From Akkermansiaceae bacterium (GTDB taxonomy: Bacteria > Verrucomicrobiota > Verrucomicrobiia > Verrucomicrobiales > Akkermansiaceae), in the NCBI GenBank assembly GCA_015062045.1, contig SUVJ01000018.1, forward strand, positions 1-39,039: a DNA stretch of 39,039 bases, in the 5' to 3' direction. A program made the position numbers and the translations under genes. The notes below the pieces were generated by a model, which was not told the origin of the DNA, did no database searches, and saw only the letters and a list, made by a program, of their open reading frames with translations. Shown here piece after piece: positions 38,819 to 39,039 of the stretch. Position 1 is the first letter of the stretch. Every line of letters starts with the position of its first letter.

Positions 38819-38890
38819 AAGTACGAAGTACGATTTACGAATTACGAAGTAAATTGCTCGTAGGGCGGGACTTGAGTCCCGCCGGAACAC
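38819..38890. repeat. TACGA tract and GGCGGGACT hairpin after paralogue 2
   Basis: GAAGTACGAAGTACGATTTA and further TACGA words run to about 38849. Then GGCGGGACT-TG-AGTCCCGCC forms a perfect hairpin at 38865-38884, which may serve as terminator although no T tract follows. Confidence 0.7.
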
Positions 38891-38914
38891 ACAAGACTCA
38901 AAAGCACACATTTA

Positions 38915-39039
38915 AATCGTGTAGGGGGCTTTCGCCCCCTCACACACCACCGTACATGCCTTTTATGGCATACGGCGGTTTCCTAACCTTTACAGACTAC
39001 GCTCTGCAATGAGACTACCCCCTGTTTCCTGAACCACTC
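38915..39039 (-). mobile_element. Group II intron, class C: 3' end (domains V and VI)
   Basis: On the minus strand, 38979-38946 folds as a 34-nt domain V. ACCGCCGTA pairs with TACGGTGGT (one G-U), then a two-base bulge (GT) on the 3' strand, a four-bp upper stem TGCC/GGCA and an A-rich loop. The triad is CGC, the form typical of class IIC. Domain VI follows: GTGT, a GGGGGC-GAAA-GCCCCC hairpin and ACAC, then GATT near 38915-38918 as the probable 3' end. The rest of the intron lies beyond the window to the right. Confidence 0.8.
38983..39039 (-). CDS. Group II intron-encoded protein, last 18 codons (partial)
   Basis: The minus-strand frame EWFRKQGVVSLQSVVCKG ends at a TAG (38983-38985) three bases before domain V. 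An aromatic-rich W-F...Q-G-(L/V)-x-S-L ending is common in reverse transcriptase/maturase proteins of bacterial group II introns, and the position directly before domain V is where such ORFs stop. Too short to assign on its own; the call depends on the domain V next to it. Confidence 0.55.
   Translation of the reverse strand, partial: EWFRKQGVVSLQSVVCKG

Noticed and set aside
38921..38945. GGGGGC-TTTC-GCCCCC hairpin as terminator of paralogue 2
   Set aside because: Better explained as domain VI of the minus-strand group II intron, given the 34-nt domain V next to it.

Overview
The window looks like a chromosomal segment of a Verrucomicrobiota bacterium, probably from the Akkermansiaceae or a near relative. 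This is an inference from gene content. The pointers are an over-long GreA-type elongation factor as in other PVC-superphylum bacteria, a beta-helix protein with a PEP-CTERM-like tail, a signal peptide of the MKKTIIALMALAG type, a Gram-negative porin, and menaquinone and DXP-pathway genes. No start codon in the window has a convincing Shine-Dalgarno sequence, and several promoters sit so close to the ATG that leaderless mRNAs are likely.

Layout. 1-2088: 3' end of leuS and two small unknown genes. 2215-8900: purH with a long inverted repeat over its promoter and leader, pdxJ, an unknown exported protein, an HU protein, a hexose-6-phosphate mutarotase, sanA and menD. 10462-14088: two stretches of modular repeats that form large imperfect palindromes, on either side of a GYF/CD225-type membrane protein and the long GreA. 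14089-21031: an AspT/YidE-type antiporter, then an apparent operon of SLC13/DASS transporter, CRP-domain histidine kinase, single-domain response regulator and outer-membrane porin, with a strongly folded leader. 21361-22818: the PEP-CTERM-like beta-helix protein. 23151-31073 (minus strand): argC, an NtrC-type activator, a GT-C-like membrane protein, xseB, dxs, a TPR lipoprotein-like or exported protein, and recO. 31176-31249: tRNA-Pro(GGG), followed by a tandem copy of its 3' end and terminator. 31833-33526: rplQ and rpoA on the minus strand. 33776-34345: a CBM9/DOMON-like protein. 36000-38815: two tandem paralogues with a membrane anchor, a Gly/Asp-rich linker and a PA14-like domain.

The least ordinary part is 34346-35999. 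It has no normal gene. It holds a broken signal-peptide gene start, a segment of about 1.1 kb bounded by a 22-bp inverted repeat, and a detached PEP-CTERM tail. Inside the segment are a consensus promoter with a short terminator-ended RNA, a 32-residue hydrophobic peptide ORF and three copies of the palindrome TTAAAGTGAGCTTTAA. The right edge of the window is the 3' end of a minus-strand group II intron of class C: a 34-nt domain V with a CGC triad and a two-base bulge, a domain VI hairpin, and the last codons of an intron-encoded protein.
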